This document shows positions 17,342-27,225 of a DNA stretch of 64,000 bases, one piece after another. Within the stretch, counting starts at the first letter, position 1; each line of letters begins with the position of its first letter. The stretch comes from Gemmatimonadota bacterium (GTDB lineage Bacteria > Latescibacterota > UBA2968), in NCBI GenBank assembly GCA_002714465.1, contig PAXL01000046.1:64797-128796 (forward strand), written 5' to 3'. The notes beneath the pieces were generated by a model. The model ran no database searches. It had not been told where the DNA came from and worked only from the letters and a program-made list of their open reading frames with translations. The position numbers and the translations under genes are program-made.

Positions 17342-18388
17342 TTATGTGTAGTTGACTCGGGATCCTTTTCGTGCAGACTCGTACGCTCCCAACACCATTT
17401 TAACCGATTTCGTGCCTTCTTTTGCTGAGACATGCTCGTCAGTTTTGCCCTGAAGATAATCGATCCACGGACGCGGTACAGCTCGGATACGTTCACCTTG
17501 AGAATTGGGTATGGGTAGGTCAATCTCGGTCCACTCTTTGTCGCCCTTGCGGATGTAACGAAGCGGTTTGGCATCGGTAGGTCTGGGTGCGGTGGTAGAG
17601 GGTGAGTCTCCGTAGTCCTGAAGGATTGTGCCTTCGTCTCCGTAGATTTCAGTTGTGTTAATGCCCGCAACTGTAGTCGAGCCATTGAACAGGGAGCCCA
17701 TCATGCCATCAGGAAACCGAAAGATGGCTACACCATTGTCGTCTGGGGCGACGTTGGTGACGACGTTATCGATCTCCGCCATCACGGAGAGGGGCATTCC
17801 GAATATCCACAGGAACCAGTCGGCGGCGTGAGTGGCGTCATCGAAGAACATCCCTACGTTCGCTTTTGCGTCGATGTGCCACTTGGTGAGGCCCTCGTAG
17901 AATGATGGGTTCAAGAGTACGGGTATGCAGTGCCGTCGCCGAACCATTGCGATTTTTCCGGCTACGCCCTTTTCGACAAGTGATTTTATATGCCGGTTCA
18001 CTGGATCTTGACGCATCTGGAACGCGACACTGAACTTGACGCTTGACTCGTCGACAGCCCGCGTGATCCGGTCACAGTCTTCGAGTGTCGTCGCCATAGG
18101 TTTCTGCAAGAGGATGTGTTTTCCGGCCTTCGCAGCTCGTTCGACTAGATCGGCGTGGCGATTTGTTTCGCAGCCAATCGTCACGGCATCAACTTCGGGG
18201 TTGGCCAGGATCTCTTCGGCGTCTGACAGGAATGGGATACCGAAGTCTTTGGATGCTTTCTCGCCGCGCTCGGAGACGTCATCCCAGCAGGCAACGAGTT
18301 CCACGTCCTCGAAATCCCTCATCACCTGACAGTAGGTGTTAATGTGTCCGTGTGCGTGGGAGAGGGTGGCGACTCTGATTCGGTCCAT
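17342..18388 (-). CDS. Gfo/Idh/MocA-family oxidoreductase
   Basis: NAD(P)-dependent sugar or inositol dehydrogenase type, 348 aa. The N-terminus begins with VATLSHAHGHINTY instead of the usual G-x-G-x-x-G, so the cofactor loop is atypical. The EKP cofactor motif appears as LLQKPMATTLEDC, with Gln for Glu, and the C-terminal half has the beta-sheet substrate domain. A His-rich segment (WHIDAKANVGMFFDDATHAA) corresponds to the catalytic Asp/His helix. It is the fourth gene of the operon; the stop lies 141 bases before the dehydratase gene. It is more distant from the two paralogues upstream than they are from each other. Substrate unknown. Confidence 0.87.
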   Translation of the reverse strand: MDRIRVATLSHAHGHINTYCQVMRDFEDVELVACWDDVSERGEKASKDFGIPFLSDAEEILANPEVDAVTIGCETNRHADLVERAAKAGKHILLQKPMATTLEDCDRITRAVDESSVKFSVAFQMRQDPVNRHIKSLVEKGVAGKIAMVRRRHCIPVLLNPSFYEGLTKWHIDAKANVGMFFDDATHAADWFLWIFGMPLSVMAEIDNVVTNVAPDDNGVAIFRFPDGMMGSLFNGSTTVAGINTTEIYGDEGTILQDYGDSPSTTAPRPTDAKPLRYIRKGDKEWTEIDLPIPNSQGERIRAVPRPWIDYLQGKTDEHVSAKEGTKSVKMVLGAYESARKGSRVNYT

Positions 18389-18398
18389 TCGGGAAGGG

Positions 18399-19394
18399 CT
18401 AGCTGATTTTTACGACCGTTTCGGTTTCGAGCGATTCGATGGCGGCCGCCAAGACCTTCTGTGCGGCGAGGCCGTCTTCGCCGGAGCCATCTATGTCGGT
18501 AGGATTAACACCGTCGCTGACCTGCTTTACGAATGTGTGAAGACGGTCGATAAACGTGTCTGTGAAATCACGGAAGCCACCGCCAAAGGCGGGGTTCGTG
18601 TAAACTGTCTTTTCTGTTTGTCCCGCTGGATATAACGTCACCTCACGCCACATATCGTCCAAGACGAACCGTCCACCGGTCCCGGCGACCTCGCAGCGTT
18701 CCATTGGGTGGCCTCGCGCGATGTCGTAGCTGCCGGTTAGTGAGCCTACGACCCCGTTTTTGAAACGCATGTTGAACTGCGCGGTTGACCAGATAGACCG
18801 CCCAGGAGCCTTGGTCGCGAAGCACTGTACTGCTTCGATGTCTCCGCAGAAGTAGCGCATTACATCGACCGTATGCGGATGAAGAGCTTTGAGCTGAAAG
18901 TAGGGGGAAGATTCGTTCGGGTTCATGATCCACATACTCATGTTCACAAAGAGCAGGTGGCCGAGTCGATCCTCGTCAACCCATTTGCGGGCCAGCCTAG
19001 CGGCAGGGGTAAAGCGATGGTTAAGGTCAACTCCGAAGCAGAGGTTCTTCTCTTTCGCCTTGGCGACCATCTCCTCTGCGTGAGGAATCTCGTTGCTGAT
19101 CGGCTTTTCACAGAGGACGTGGCACCCTGAATCGAGCGCTAGCATCGTGGGGTGGTAGTGGTCCGAGCCGTATTCGTAGCCACCTGTTGCAACGCTGCAG
19201 ATATCTGGCTGAAGCTCGCGGATCATCGTCTGAGCGTCGTAGAACGCGGGGACTCCGAGACGCTCAGAGGCGGCGTTGGCCCGCACTTCGTCACGATCGC
19301 AAATGCCGACAAGTTCGGCTAGATCGTCCTGCTGGTAGCAGTCAGAGTGACGGTTCCCAATCGGACCAAGGCCTATGACGCAGACACGTTGCAT
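18399..19394 (-). CDS. Gfo/Idh/MocA-family oxidoreductase (paralogue 2)
   Basis: A 331 aa NAD(P)-dependent dehydrogenase. The Rossmann motif VIGLGPIGNRHSDCY is intact, the cofactor-contact motif is LCEKPISNE, and the active-site helix region reads LHPHTVDVMRYFCGD. A line-by-line comparison with the product of 19401-20423 shows the same blocks throughout (LNHRFTPAA, MWI.NPNE, LHPH..DVMRYFCGD, GVVG.LTGSYD, GSGE). The two are clearly a tandem duplication. The ribosome site is weak, and only 6 bases separate it from the paralogue upstream. It probably oxidises or reduces a related sugar or the other face of an epimerisation. Confidence 0.9.
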   Translation of the reverse strand: MQRVCVIGLGPIGNRHSDCYQQDDLAELVGICDRDEVRANAASERLGVPAFYDAQTMIRELQPDICSVATGGYEYGSDHYHPTMLALDSGCHVLCEKPISNEIPHAEEMVAKAKEKNLCFGVDLNHRFTPAARLARKWVDEDRLGHLLFVNMSMWIMNPNESSPYFQLKALHPHTVDVMRYFCGDIEAVQCFATKAPGRSIWSTAQFNMRFKNGVVGSLTGSYDIARGHPMERCEVAGTGGRFVLDDMWREVTLYPAGQTEKTVYTNPAFGGGFRDFTDTFIDRLHTFVKQVSDGVNPTDIDGSGEDGLAAQKVLAAAIESLETETVVKIS

Positions 19395-19400
19395 TTGAGT

Positions 19401-20423
19401 TCAGACAGAAGGAACGTCTACGACCTGGCCAGTTTTCCAAGACTCGATTGCCGCTTCGATCACCATCTGAGCTTTCAAGGCTTCCTCGCCTGAGCCCTCT
19501 ATTTCGTCCGGCTTCACGTCTGCGAGGTTCTGTTCGATCCATTTTCCGATACGGCTTTCGAAGGTCTCGCCAAAGGCCATCATCCCGTCGATGTAGTCGT
19601 AGGTCTCCGTTTCCCGGGAACGACGCGGATGGAAGTGCAGGTGTTCGCAAGCATCGTCAAGGATAAACCGGGCATCGGATCCGACGACTTCCAAACGTTC
19701 CAACCCGTAGGAACCGCCAGGACCGGTGGCGTCATAGCTTCCTGTAAGATTGCCGACTACACCGTTGGTGAACAGCATGCCGACCTGCACGTTCGACCAG
19801 CAGTGTCGTCGCTCGCCTTTGGCGTCGATGCCCCGCTTGAAGAACGCGTTGACCTTTTCCACGTCACCGCAGAAGTACCGCATCACATCTATCGAGTGTG
19901 GATGAAGCGCTCGCATATGGAAGTGCTCTGACGTTTCGTTCGGGTTGTTGATCCACATGGTCATGTTGATGATGTTTATCTCACCAAGCCGGCCATCCTC
20001 GACCCACTCCTTGGCGCGAGCCGCGGCCGGAGTGAAGCGATGGTTCAGGTCTATCCCATAGCGAAGGCCCTTTTCTTTCGCCAATCCGACCATTGCGTGC
20101 GCTTCGTCGAGGTTGTTCGAAATCGGCTTCTCGCCCAAAACGGGAATCCCCGCCCCGAGCAGTTCCATGGTCGGCTTGTAGTGATCCCCGCCGTTTTCGG
20201 TCCCCGCGCTGGCTACGCTTGCGGCATCGATTTGAATCCCGCTCTCAACCATTTCCTGAATAGAATAGAAGGCCTTTGTGCCATACTTCTGGGCTGCTTT
20301 GTCCGCCTTCTCCTCGATGATGTCACACACAGCGACGAGCTCACACTCGTCGTGCTCACTATAAATTGTGGCGTGTCGGTTCCCTATGCCGCCGAGTCCG
20401 ACAACCGCTATGTTTAGTCCCAT
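19401..20423 (-). CDS. Gfo/Idh/MocA-family oxidoreductase (paralogue 1)
   Basis: A 340 aa NAD(P)-dependent sugar dehydrogenase type. It has Rossmann motif VVGLGGIGNRHATIY, cofactor motif LGEKPISNN, and active-site region LHPHSIDVMRYFCGD with the His-x3-Asp pattern seen in the family. ATG at 20423 has GAGGAG 5 bases upstream, the best ribosome site in this operon. It follows the TIM-barrel isomerase-like gene by 30 bases. Together with its neighbour it could carry out a paired oxidation and reduction (C-epimerisation) of one substrate, as suggested for other Gfo/Idh/MocA pairs; this is inference. Confidence 0.9.
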   Translation of the reverse strand: MGLNIAVVGLGGIGNRHATIYSEHDECELVAVCDIIEEKADKAAQKYGTKAFYSIQEMVESGIQIDAASVASAGTENGGDHYKPTMELLGAGIPVLGEKPISNNLDEAHAMVGLAKEKGLRYGIDLNHRFTPAAARAKEWVEDGRLGEINIINMTMWINNPNETSEHFHMRALHPHSIDVMRYFCGDVEKVNAFFKRGIDAKGERRHCWSNVQVGMLFTNGVVGNLTGSYDATGPGGSYGLERLEVVGSDARFILDDACEHLHFHPRRSRETETYDYIDGMMAFGETFESRIGKWIEQNLADVKPDEIEGSGEEALKAQMVIEAAIESWKTGQVVDVPSV

Positions 20424-20453
20424 AGTCTCCTCATATCTCCGACAGCACGGGTC

Positions 20454-21248
20454 CTAGTTAAGCAGAGCAGTAAAACCGTCGAAGGACCGCGTAACCACAT
20501 CATCGATTTCGTCTAAAGCCATATCCTTTGTACCCACGATTTCAAGGACGCCATACTCGATTTTCGGCGCCGTGTCGAGTTTTGCGACGATTGCGGGAAG
20601 GTTGAGGTCTCCCTCACCAGCAATCTGCTGTGCGACTGGGCAGATGTTCAACTCACGGGTTTTGACGTCACGGATTCGAATTGAGAGCATGTGTTCGAGC
20701 AGCGAGTCCATGGTCTCCTCTGGGACCTCTTCTTGGGGGGTCCGCCAGATGTGTGTCGGATCGTAGTTGATACCGACCCAATCTCGGTCGACCTCCTGGA
20801 TGAAGCGCAGAGCTGTTTCAGTGTTGTAGACAGCGTTCTTGACGTGGGGTTTGATGCTCAGCCTGACGCCTCGGGAAGCCGCTTCCGTCGCTACTGAGTT
20901 GATGTTGTCGACAACCGTTTTGAAAGAGTCCTCGTCGTCCGAGGTCCCTCCCGGTCCCGTTGTTACGAGGGTAGCGCCGATGGCTGCTGTGGCATCAAGA
21001 AGCTGCAGAAAACGATCGCGGTCGCCGAGGTTGCCGCTGCCTCCCACACCTTCGATCACAAGATCCACGTCTAGGGCAGCCTGCTTCACGCCCGCATAGT
21101 AAGATCCATCCTTACCCAATTCAAGGTGGGGAGCCGCTCCCTGAATCGAGCAGATTTCAACGGCTTTATATCCTGCTTCTGAGATTTTGTCCAGTGCCAC
21201 CGTCAGATCCTGTCCGCCGTAAAGGATTGTGCTGCAACCTAATTCCAT
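20454..21248 (-). CDS. Xylose isomerase-like TIM-barrel protein (sugar isomerase/epimerase)
   Basis: A 264 aa AP-endonuclease-2/xylose-isomerase-like TIM barrel. Visible blocks are MELGCSTILYGGQDLTVALD, the first strand; AVEICSIQG after strand two; GINYDPTHIW, a metal-ligand Asp and His region; and the terminal ILEIVGTKD with a Glu. Members isomerise or epimerise keto sugars or inosose-type compounds using a divalent metal. ATG at 21248 has GGAGGT 9 bases upstream; a longer frame to 21320 adds an unrelated basic leader. It is the first gene of the catabolic operon running to 16031. Confidence 0.87.
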   Translation of the reverse strand: MELGCSTILYGGQDLTVALDKISEAGYKAVEICSIQGAAPHLELGKDGSYYAGVKQAALDVDLVIEGVGGSGNLGDRDRFLQLLDATAAIGATLVTTGPGGTSDDEDSFKTVVDNINSVATEAASRGVRLSIKPHVKNAVYNTETALRFIQEVDRDWVGINYDPTHIWRTPQEEVPEETMDSLLEHMLSIRIRDVKTRELNICPVAQQIAGEGDLNLPAIVAKLDTAPKIEYGVLEIVGTKDMALDEIDDVVTRSFDGFTALLN

Positions 21249-21459
21249 CTGGATTCTACCTCCGCTTGTCTGATTTCGGGGCGAGTGGCCAACAATATTT
21301 GTCGTCCATGGCTTTGTCAAGGTAAACAGGTTATTGTCAATGCCGCCACAATTCCTCAGACGAGACCTGTAATTCAGTAGCTGTCACGAATAAGGGGATT
21401 CTCAGTTTGAGAAAATCGAAGACATTTGAATATTCTCTACGAGAGGCTAAGTCTTTATC

Positions 21460-21488
21460 TTGAAAGCCCCGAACTTGTAAGGTATACT
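21460..21488 (+). promoter_or_regulatory. Promoter of the tandem uvrA gene
   Basis: TTGAAA at 21460-21465 and TATACT at 21483-21488 are spaced by exactly 17 bases, 67 bases upstream of the ATG. The -10 box is part of a small inverted repeat (ATACT-CC-AGTAT, 21484-21495), which could be a repressor site. It does not match the usual LexA boxes I know. Confidence 0.55.
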
Positions 21489-21554
21489 CCAGTATCTTTG
21501 GGTGGTATCCCCGCAGCAAAGCTTAGCCAACCTCTTTCCTAACATTTCAGGTCG

Positions 21555-24500
21555 ATGGAATCCAGAAGTATCGTCGTCAAGGGCGCACGTGTTCACAACC
21601 TGCAGAATGTGGACATCGAGCTGCCAGAGGGAGAACTCGTGTGCTTCACGGGTGTTTCCGGTTCGGGCAAGTCATCGATGGCCTTCGACACCATCTATGC
21701 CGAAGGTCAGCGACGATATGTAGAGTCCCTCTCGGCTTATGCTCGACAATTTCTCGGACAGCTCGAGAAGCCAGATGTAGACAGCATCACGGGTCTCTCG
21801 CCGACTGTCTCGATCGAGCAGAAGGCCGCTGGCAGGAACCCGCGATCTACCGTCGGCACGATGACGGAGATCTACGACTATCTCAGGGTTCTGTTCGCGC
21901 GCGTAGGTGAACCGCATTGTGTCGCCTGCGGCACGCCCATTGGGTCTCAGACTCGGGACGGTATCGTTGATCGGATCCTCAGTTTGCCAAAGGGTACGAG
22001 ATTCTCGGTCTTGGCACCGATTGTTCAGGGTCGCAAGGGTGAATACCAGGATCTGTTTGAGGATTTGCAGCGCCAAGGCTACATCCGCGCACGAGTCGAC
22101 GGCCGAACGGTCCTGCTGACGCAGACACCCAACCTTGAGCGGCACATCCGGCACGACATCGAAGTCATCATCGATCGGCTTGTCGCAAAGCCCGAGTTTC
22201 GTGCGCGAATCGGAGAGGCTGTCGATTCCGCGCTTCGTCTGTCCGAGGGCACGCTTCTTGTCAGCCCGGAAGATGGTGAAGACCTGCTGGTCAGTGCGAG
22301 GTTCTCGTGCCCTTCCTGCGGTCTGAGTGCAACGCCGCCAAGCCCACAGCTCTTCTCCTTTAACGGTCCTCAAGGCATGTGCCCGACGTGCCGTGGAATC
22401 GGTAAGCACGTTCGGATGGACGAGCGACTCGCGGTTCCCCATTTGGAAAAGTCTGTGGCCCAAGGAGCCGTTGCCCCTCTCGGCGTTCCTCGGAATCGGT
22501 GGAAGATGCATTATTACGAGGGGGTTCTACGAAGGCACAAGTGCGACCTGGATACGCCCTGGAAAAAGATACCTGCTCGCGGGAGGCGAGAGCTCCTTCG
22601 AGGAGTGAAGGCTCGGATCGAGCTAGAGTGGAAGCGTAGAAACGGTTCCATCTACCGGCATCAAGGTCGGTTCGAGGGAATTCTTCCCCCGCTTGAACAA
22701 AGATATGTCGAGTCGGCAAGCGGGTCTGTTCGCAAAAGACTCGGAGCCTACATGCTCGAGGGCCCGTGTTCTGATTGCGAGGGGGCCCGGCTCAAGAGTG
22801 AGGCAAGGTCGGTCCTGATAGGCGGCAAATCTCTACCCGATGTGGCCCGGATGACAGTCGAGGACGCGCACGAGTTCTTTGCCGACCTGGCCCTGTCGGA
22901 AACGAATCAGACGATCGCCGAAGATGCGCTGAAGGAGATCTGTGGTCGTCTAGTGTTCCTCCTGGATGTTGGGCTGAACTACTTGTCCCTCGACCGAACC
23001 GCTCCGACACTTTCGGGTGGTGAATCGCAGCGGATACGGTTGGCCAGCCAGATCGGAAGCGGCCTGGTCGGCGTCACGTATGTGCTCGATGAGCCCTCGA
23101 TCGGTCTGCATCACCGGGACAACAACAGGCTGCTTGATGCGCTCTGCCGTCTGAGGGATGCAGGTAACCGTGTGATCGTCGTCGAACACGATGAAGACAC
23201 GATGCGTCGGGCTGACCGAATTGTGGACTTCGGTCCAGGGCCTGGACAACTGGGCGGGCAGCTTGTAGTGGATGGCACGTGGAAACAGGTTGCCCGCTCT
23301 AAGGCCTCGGTGACTGGAGCTTATCTAAGCGGTCGATGTAAGATAGGCGTCCCTTTGTCGCGCCGCACTGCCGAGAAGTGGCTGACTATACGGGGCGCAC
23401 AGCATAACAACCTCCAGAATGTGACAGTGAAGCTTCCGTTGAGCGTGATGTCCTGCGTGACGGGCGTTTCGGGCTCAGGGAAGAGCTCACTGATCACTGA
23501 CATCCTCCACGAAGCACTGGCTCGAGACCTAAACCGAGCAGAGACCCACCCAGGTGATCACAAGGTCATCGACGGCGTCGAAAACCTCGATAAGGTAATC
23601 GAAATCGATCAGCAGCCGATCGGGCGCACACCTCGAAGCAACCCGGCGACATATACGGGAGCGTTCGGCCCGATTCGGACGCTCTATTCGGAGTTGGCCG
23701 AGTCGAGGGTGCGAGGATACAAGCCAGGCCGGTTCAGCTTCAACGTCAAAGGTGGTCGATGCGAAGCCTGCCACGGGAACGGTGCTAATCTGGTCGAGAT
23801 GGACTTCCTGGCGGACGTCTGGGTGACCTGTGCCGTCTGCGAAGGGAAACGGTTTCGGCGCGAAACTCTGGATGTGAAGTTCAAGGAAAAGTCGATCGCC
23901 GATGTACTGGAGATGGAGGTCGAGGAGGCGGCGGAGCTGTTCAGGGACATCCAGCCCGTCTACCGAATCCTCAAGGTGATGATCGATGTTGGCATGGGCT
24001 ACGTCAAGCTTGGTCAGCCAGCGCCGACCCTTTCAGGAGGTGAAGCGCAGCGTATCAAGTTGGCAAAGGAGCTCTGCCGCGCGAATACGGGTAAGACCCT
24101 CTACATCCTTGATGAGCCGACGACAGGCTTGCACTTTGCGGACGTCCAGAATCTGCTGAACGTTCTGGAGACGCTCGTTGAGCTCGGGAACACGGTCATC
24201 GTTATCGAGCACAATATGGATGTGATCAAGACAGCTGACTGGATTCTGGATCTCGGTCCTGAAGGGGGCGAAGGCGGTGGACGTATTGTTGCAGAGGGTA
24301 CACCGGAGACGATCTCGACGTGCGACAGTTCCCATACGGGGCAGGCTCTTCGTGACATTCTCGACGGGGTGCCTTTCGCGCACTCCAATGGCCAGGTAAG
24401 TGGTCGACGCAAAGGGAAGACGGCCTGGTACAAGGAGATCAAAGTAGTCGGCGCACGAGAGAATAATCTGCGCAACGTGGACGTGGCCATTCCGCGCGAT

Positions 24501-27221
24501 AAGATAACCGTGGTCTCGGGTGTTTCGGGGTCCGGCAAGTCGTCGCTGGCCCTCGATACGATATTTGCAGAAGGCCAGCGTCGATATGTGGAATCATTGT
24601 CAGCTTATGCTCGGCAATTCTTGGGCCAGATGCCGAAACCGAAGGTCGACCGAGTCATCGGGTTGTCTCCTGCTATATCGATCGAGCAGAAGGCAGCTAG
24701 CAAGAACCCTCGTTCGACCGTCGGTACGGTCACCGAGGTCTATGACTACCTGCGTGCGCTCTACGGACTAATGGGCGAGATCCACTGTCCGAACCGTGGT
24801 TGCAACGGCGCCAAGGCAGGAGCCCAGTCCTCCCAGCAGATTGTCGACCGTATCCTGGCTCATCCGGGAAGTGACAGAGTTATGATCCTCGCGCCATTGG
24901 AGCCGGACCGTGGCGAGGACTACGACACGCTGATATCCCGGGCTCGTCGGACGGGATACCTGCGCGGACGACTCGATGGGAACGTTTTTAAATTGACCAA
25001 AGCTCCCGAGATCGACTATCGGCAGATGCACCGACTCGAGATCGTCGTTGATCGTGTGATCGTGCGTCCGGAAGGCCGGAAGCGCATCGCGGAGTCTGTG
25101 GAGAAGGCGCTCGATATGTCAGGTGGACTCGTGATCGTTGCCGATCCGGAGGTCGGAGATGAGTTCCGGTTCAGCCAGCATCTGTCTTGCCCGTCATGCG
25201 GTCAGAGCTTCGACGCGCTTACGCCTCAACGGCTCTCCTTCAACAGCTACGAGGGCTGGTGTCCGACCTGTGAGGGTCTTGGAACGCAGCGGGGGATGGG
25301 ACGGAAATCGCTAATTCCCGATACTACCAAATCTCTTCTAGACGGAGCGGTCGCTCCTTGGGGAAAGCTGGATGGTCCACTTCTTGAAATGATGACGGTG
25401 GTCGGCCACGAAGTCGGGTTCGACCTTTGCATGCCGGTGAGCGATCTATCAGACGATGCGTTGGAGGCCGTTCTTTATGGGCTCGGCAACCAATGGCTGG
25501 TAGGTCCCAACGGCCTGCGATTCAGATATCACGGTCTGTTCCCAGCTGTCGAGTCACTTGTCAGGCTGTCCCCCCGGTTCAGGCAAGCCATGGGTGAGTT
25601 CGTTCTGGACGTGCCGTGCCCGAGTTGTCGAGGTTCGCGGCTCGCAGATGTTGGGTCTGCCGCACGGCTCAATGAAAAGACCCTCCCGGACCTATGTGAC
25701 ATGCCGATTCACGAGGTCTGTGGCTGGTTCGAACAAGTATCCCTAGGCGGAAGGGATCTAGAGGCGGCGGGTGATGTCTTGGGTGAGATCCAAAACCGGC
25801 TCAAGTTCCTTGACGAGGTGGGCCTCGGCTACATCTCGCTATCGCGACGTGCCCCGACCTTGTCTGGTGGCGAAGCGCAACGGATTCGATTGGCTAGCCA
25901 GATCGGGTCGGGCCTGACTGGTGTTCTGTATGTGCTCGACGAACCAACGATCGGTCTCCACCAGCGCGACAATCGACGTCTCCTGTCGGCCCTGGAGCAA
26001 CTCAGGGATCTTGGCAATACGCTTGTTCTGGTTGAACATGACCGCGACACACTGGAGGCAGCCGATCACGTGGTCGATTTCGGACCCGGTGCTGGGGCGC
26101 AGGGTGGACAGCTCGTCGCAGCAGGGAAACCTAAGCGGTTAGCGGTCGGGAAGGGGAGTTTGACCGCTAAATATCTGAAGGGGACTATGGAGATTGAGGT
26201 CCCTGGCAGGCGAAAAGGGAACGGCAAATCGATCGAGGTCAAGGGTGCGCGACACAACAACCTAAAGGATATCCACGTCAAGTTCCCGCTTGGTAAGCTC
26301 GTGTGCGTGACGGGTGTCTCTGGATCGGGAAAAAGCACGCTCGTGAACGACGTGCTCCACGGGGCGCTGGCAACAAGCGTCAACCGAGTGCATCACACGT
26401 GGGGAGAGCACGACGAGGTGCTCGGGCTTCAAAACGTAGATAAGGTGATCCGGATCGACCAGACACCAATCGGGTTCTCACCTCGGAGCACCCCGTGCAC
26501 TTACGTGAAGGTGTTCGATCACATCAGGAAGTTCTACGCCCAGTTGCCCGACGCCCAGGTGCGGGGGTTCAAGCCTGGTCATTTCAGCTTCAACAGCCGC
26601 CGTGGCCGATGTGACGCCTGCGACGGGATCGGTCTCCGCTGCATCGAGATGCATTTTCTTCCGGACGTGTGGGTCACCTGCGAAGACTGCGACGGGAACC
26701 GCTACAACCGGGATATCCTGGATGTCAAATACCGGGGTTACTCGATAGCGGACATACTCGATGCGACAATTCAGGAGGCCGTCGAGATGTTCGACACCTT
26801 CCGCGCAATCCGGCGGACTCTTCAGACCCTGGTCGACGTGGGACTCGGCTACATGAAGATGGGGCAGGCATCAACGACGCTGTCAGGTGGAGAGGCACAG
26901 CGTGTCAAGCTGGCAAAGACACTGGCGCGACCCAGTACAGGACGCACGATCTACTTGCTTGACGAGCCTACAACCGGTCTGCACTTCGCCGATATTCAGA
27001 AGCTGCTGGAAGTCTTGAACCGAATTGTGGACGGAGGAAACACCGTTGTAATCATCGAGCACAACCTGGATGTGATCAAGACAGCGGACTGGGTGATTGA
27101 TTTGGGACCGGAGGGTGGGGACGAAGGTGGCGATATCGTGGCCCAAGGACCTCCCGAAGTAGTCGCACAGGTGGCAGGCTCACACACGGGCCGATTCCTT
27201 CGGGAGATCATAGCGGCATGA
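21555..27221 (+). CDS. uvrA: Excinuclease ABC subunit A, double-length tandem UvrA
   Basis: DNA damage-recognition ATPase of nucleotide excision repair, here 1888 aa: two complete UvrA units in one chain. Walker [11 protein letters not shown] occurs four times, near residues 33, 637, 989 and 1587. Four ABC signatures follow ([56 protein letters not shown]). Each half has the UvrB-binding insert and two Cys4 zinc modules (CPSCG...CPTC and CEAC or CDAC...C-x2-C). A linker of about 25 residues (near 950-975) joins the halves. ATG at 21555 matches the normal UvrA beginning. Ordinary UvrA is about 940 aa and works as a homodimer, so this chain may act as a built-in dimer. Double-length UvrA is known in Chlamydiae. 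A methyltransferase gene follows after 4 bases. Confidence 0.97.
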   Translation: MESRSIVVKGARVHNLQNVDIELPEGELVCFTGVSGSGKSSMAFDTIYAEGQRRYVESLSAYARQFLGQLEKPDVDSITGLSPTVSIEQKAAGRNPRSTVGTMTEIYDYLRVLFARVGEPHCVACGTPIGSQTRDGIVDRILSLPKGTRFSVLAPIVQGRKGEYQDLFEDLQRQGYIRARVDGRTVLLTQTPNLERHIRHDIEVIIDRLVAKPEFRARIGEAVDSALRLSEGTLLVSPEDGEDLLVSARFSCPSCGLSATPPSPQLFSFNGPQGMCPTCRGIGKHVRMDERLAVPHLEKSVAQGAVAPLGVPRNRWKMHYYEGVLRRHKCDLDTPWKKIPARGRRELLRGVKARIELEWKRRNGSIYRHQGRFEGILPPLEQRYVESASGSVRKRLGAYMLEGPCSDCEGARLKSEARSVLIGGKSLPDVARMTVEDAHEFFADLALSETNQTIAEDALKEICGRLVFLLDVGLNYLSLDRTAPTLSGGESQRIRLASQIGSGLVGVTYVLDEPSIGLHHRDNNRLLDALCRLRDAGNRVIVVEHDEDTMRRADRIVDFGPGPGQLGGQLVVDGTWKQVARSKASVTGAYLSGRCKIGVPLSRRTAEKWLTIRGAQHNNLQNVTVKLPLSVMSCVTGVSGSGKSSLITDILHEALARDLNRAETHPGDHKVIDGVENLDKVIEIDQQPIGRTPRSNPATYTGAFGPIRTLYSELAESRVRGYKPGRFSFNVKGGRCEACHGNGANLVEMDFLADVWVTCAVCEGKRFRRETLDVKFKEKSIADVLEMEVEEAAELFRDIQPVYRILKVMIDVGMGYVKLGQPAPTLSGGEAQRIKLAKELCRANTGKTLYILDEPTTGLHFADVQNLLNVLETLVELGNTVIVIEHNMDVIKTADWILDLGPEGGEGGGRIVAEGTPETISTCDSSHTGQALRDILDGVPFAHSNGQVSGRRKGKTAWYKEIKVVGARENNLRNVDVAIPRDKITVVSGVSGSGKSSLALDTIFAEGQRRYVESLSAYARQFLGQMPKPKVDRVIGLSPAISIEQKAASKNPRSTVGTVTEVYDYLRALYGLMGEIHCPNRGCNGAKAGAQSSQQIVDRILAHPGSDRVMILAPLEPDRGEDYDTLISRARRTGYLRGRLDGNVFKLTKAPEIDYRQMHRLEIVVDRVIVRPEGRKRIAESVEKALDMSGGLVIVADPEVGDEFRFSQHLSCPSCGQSFDALTPQRLSFNSYEGWCPTCEGLGTQRGMGRKSLIPDTTKSLLDGAVAPWGKLDGPLLEMMTVVGHEVGFDLCMPVSDLSDDALEAVLYGLGNQWLVGPNGLRFRYHGLFPAVESLVRLSPRFRQAMGEFVLDVPCPSCRGSRLADVGSAARLNEKTLPDLCDMPIHEVCGWFEQVSLGGRDLEAAGDVLGEIQNRLKFLDEVGLGYISLSRRAPTLSGGEAQRIRLASQIGSGLTGVLYVLDEPTIGLHQRDNRRLLSALEQLRDLGNTLVLVEHDRDTLEAADHVVDFGPGAGAQGGQLVAAGKPKRLAVGKGSLTAKYLKGTMEIEVPGRRKGNGKSIEVKGARHNNLKDIHVKFPLGKLVCVTGVSGSGKSTLVNDVLHGALATSVNRVHHTWGEHDEVLGLQNVDKVIRIDQTPIGFSPRSTPCTYVKVFDHIRKFYAQLPDAQVRGFKPGHFSFNSRRGRCDACDGIGLRCIEMHFLPDVWVTCEDCDGNRYNRDILDVKYRGYSIADILDATIQEAVEMFDTFRAIRRTLQTLVDVGLGYMKMGQASTTLSGGEAQRVKLAKTLARPSTGRTIYLLDEPTTGLHFADIQKLLEVLNRIVDGGNTVVIIEHNLDVIKTADWVIDLGPEGGDEGGDIVAQGPPEVVAQVAGSHTGRFLREIIAA

Positions 27222-27225
27222 CCGA

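Noticed and set aside
21483..21496. Inverted repeat near the uvrA promoter as an SOS (LexA) box
   Set aside because: It does not resemble LexA sites of E. coli or Gram-positive type, and no lexA gene is in the window. It is kept only as a note within the promoter.
21672..22511. 279-codon minus-strand ORF inside uvrA
   Set aside because: The plus-strand frame is an unmistakable UvrA; the antisense frame is a codon-bias shadow.
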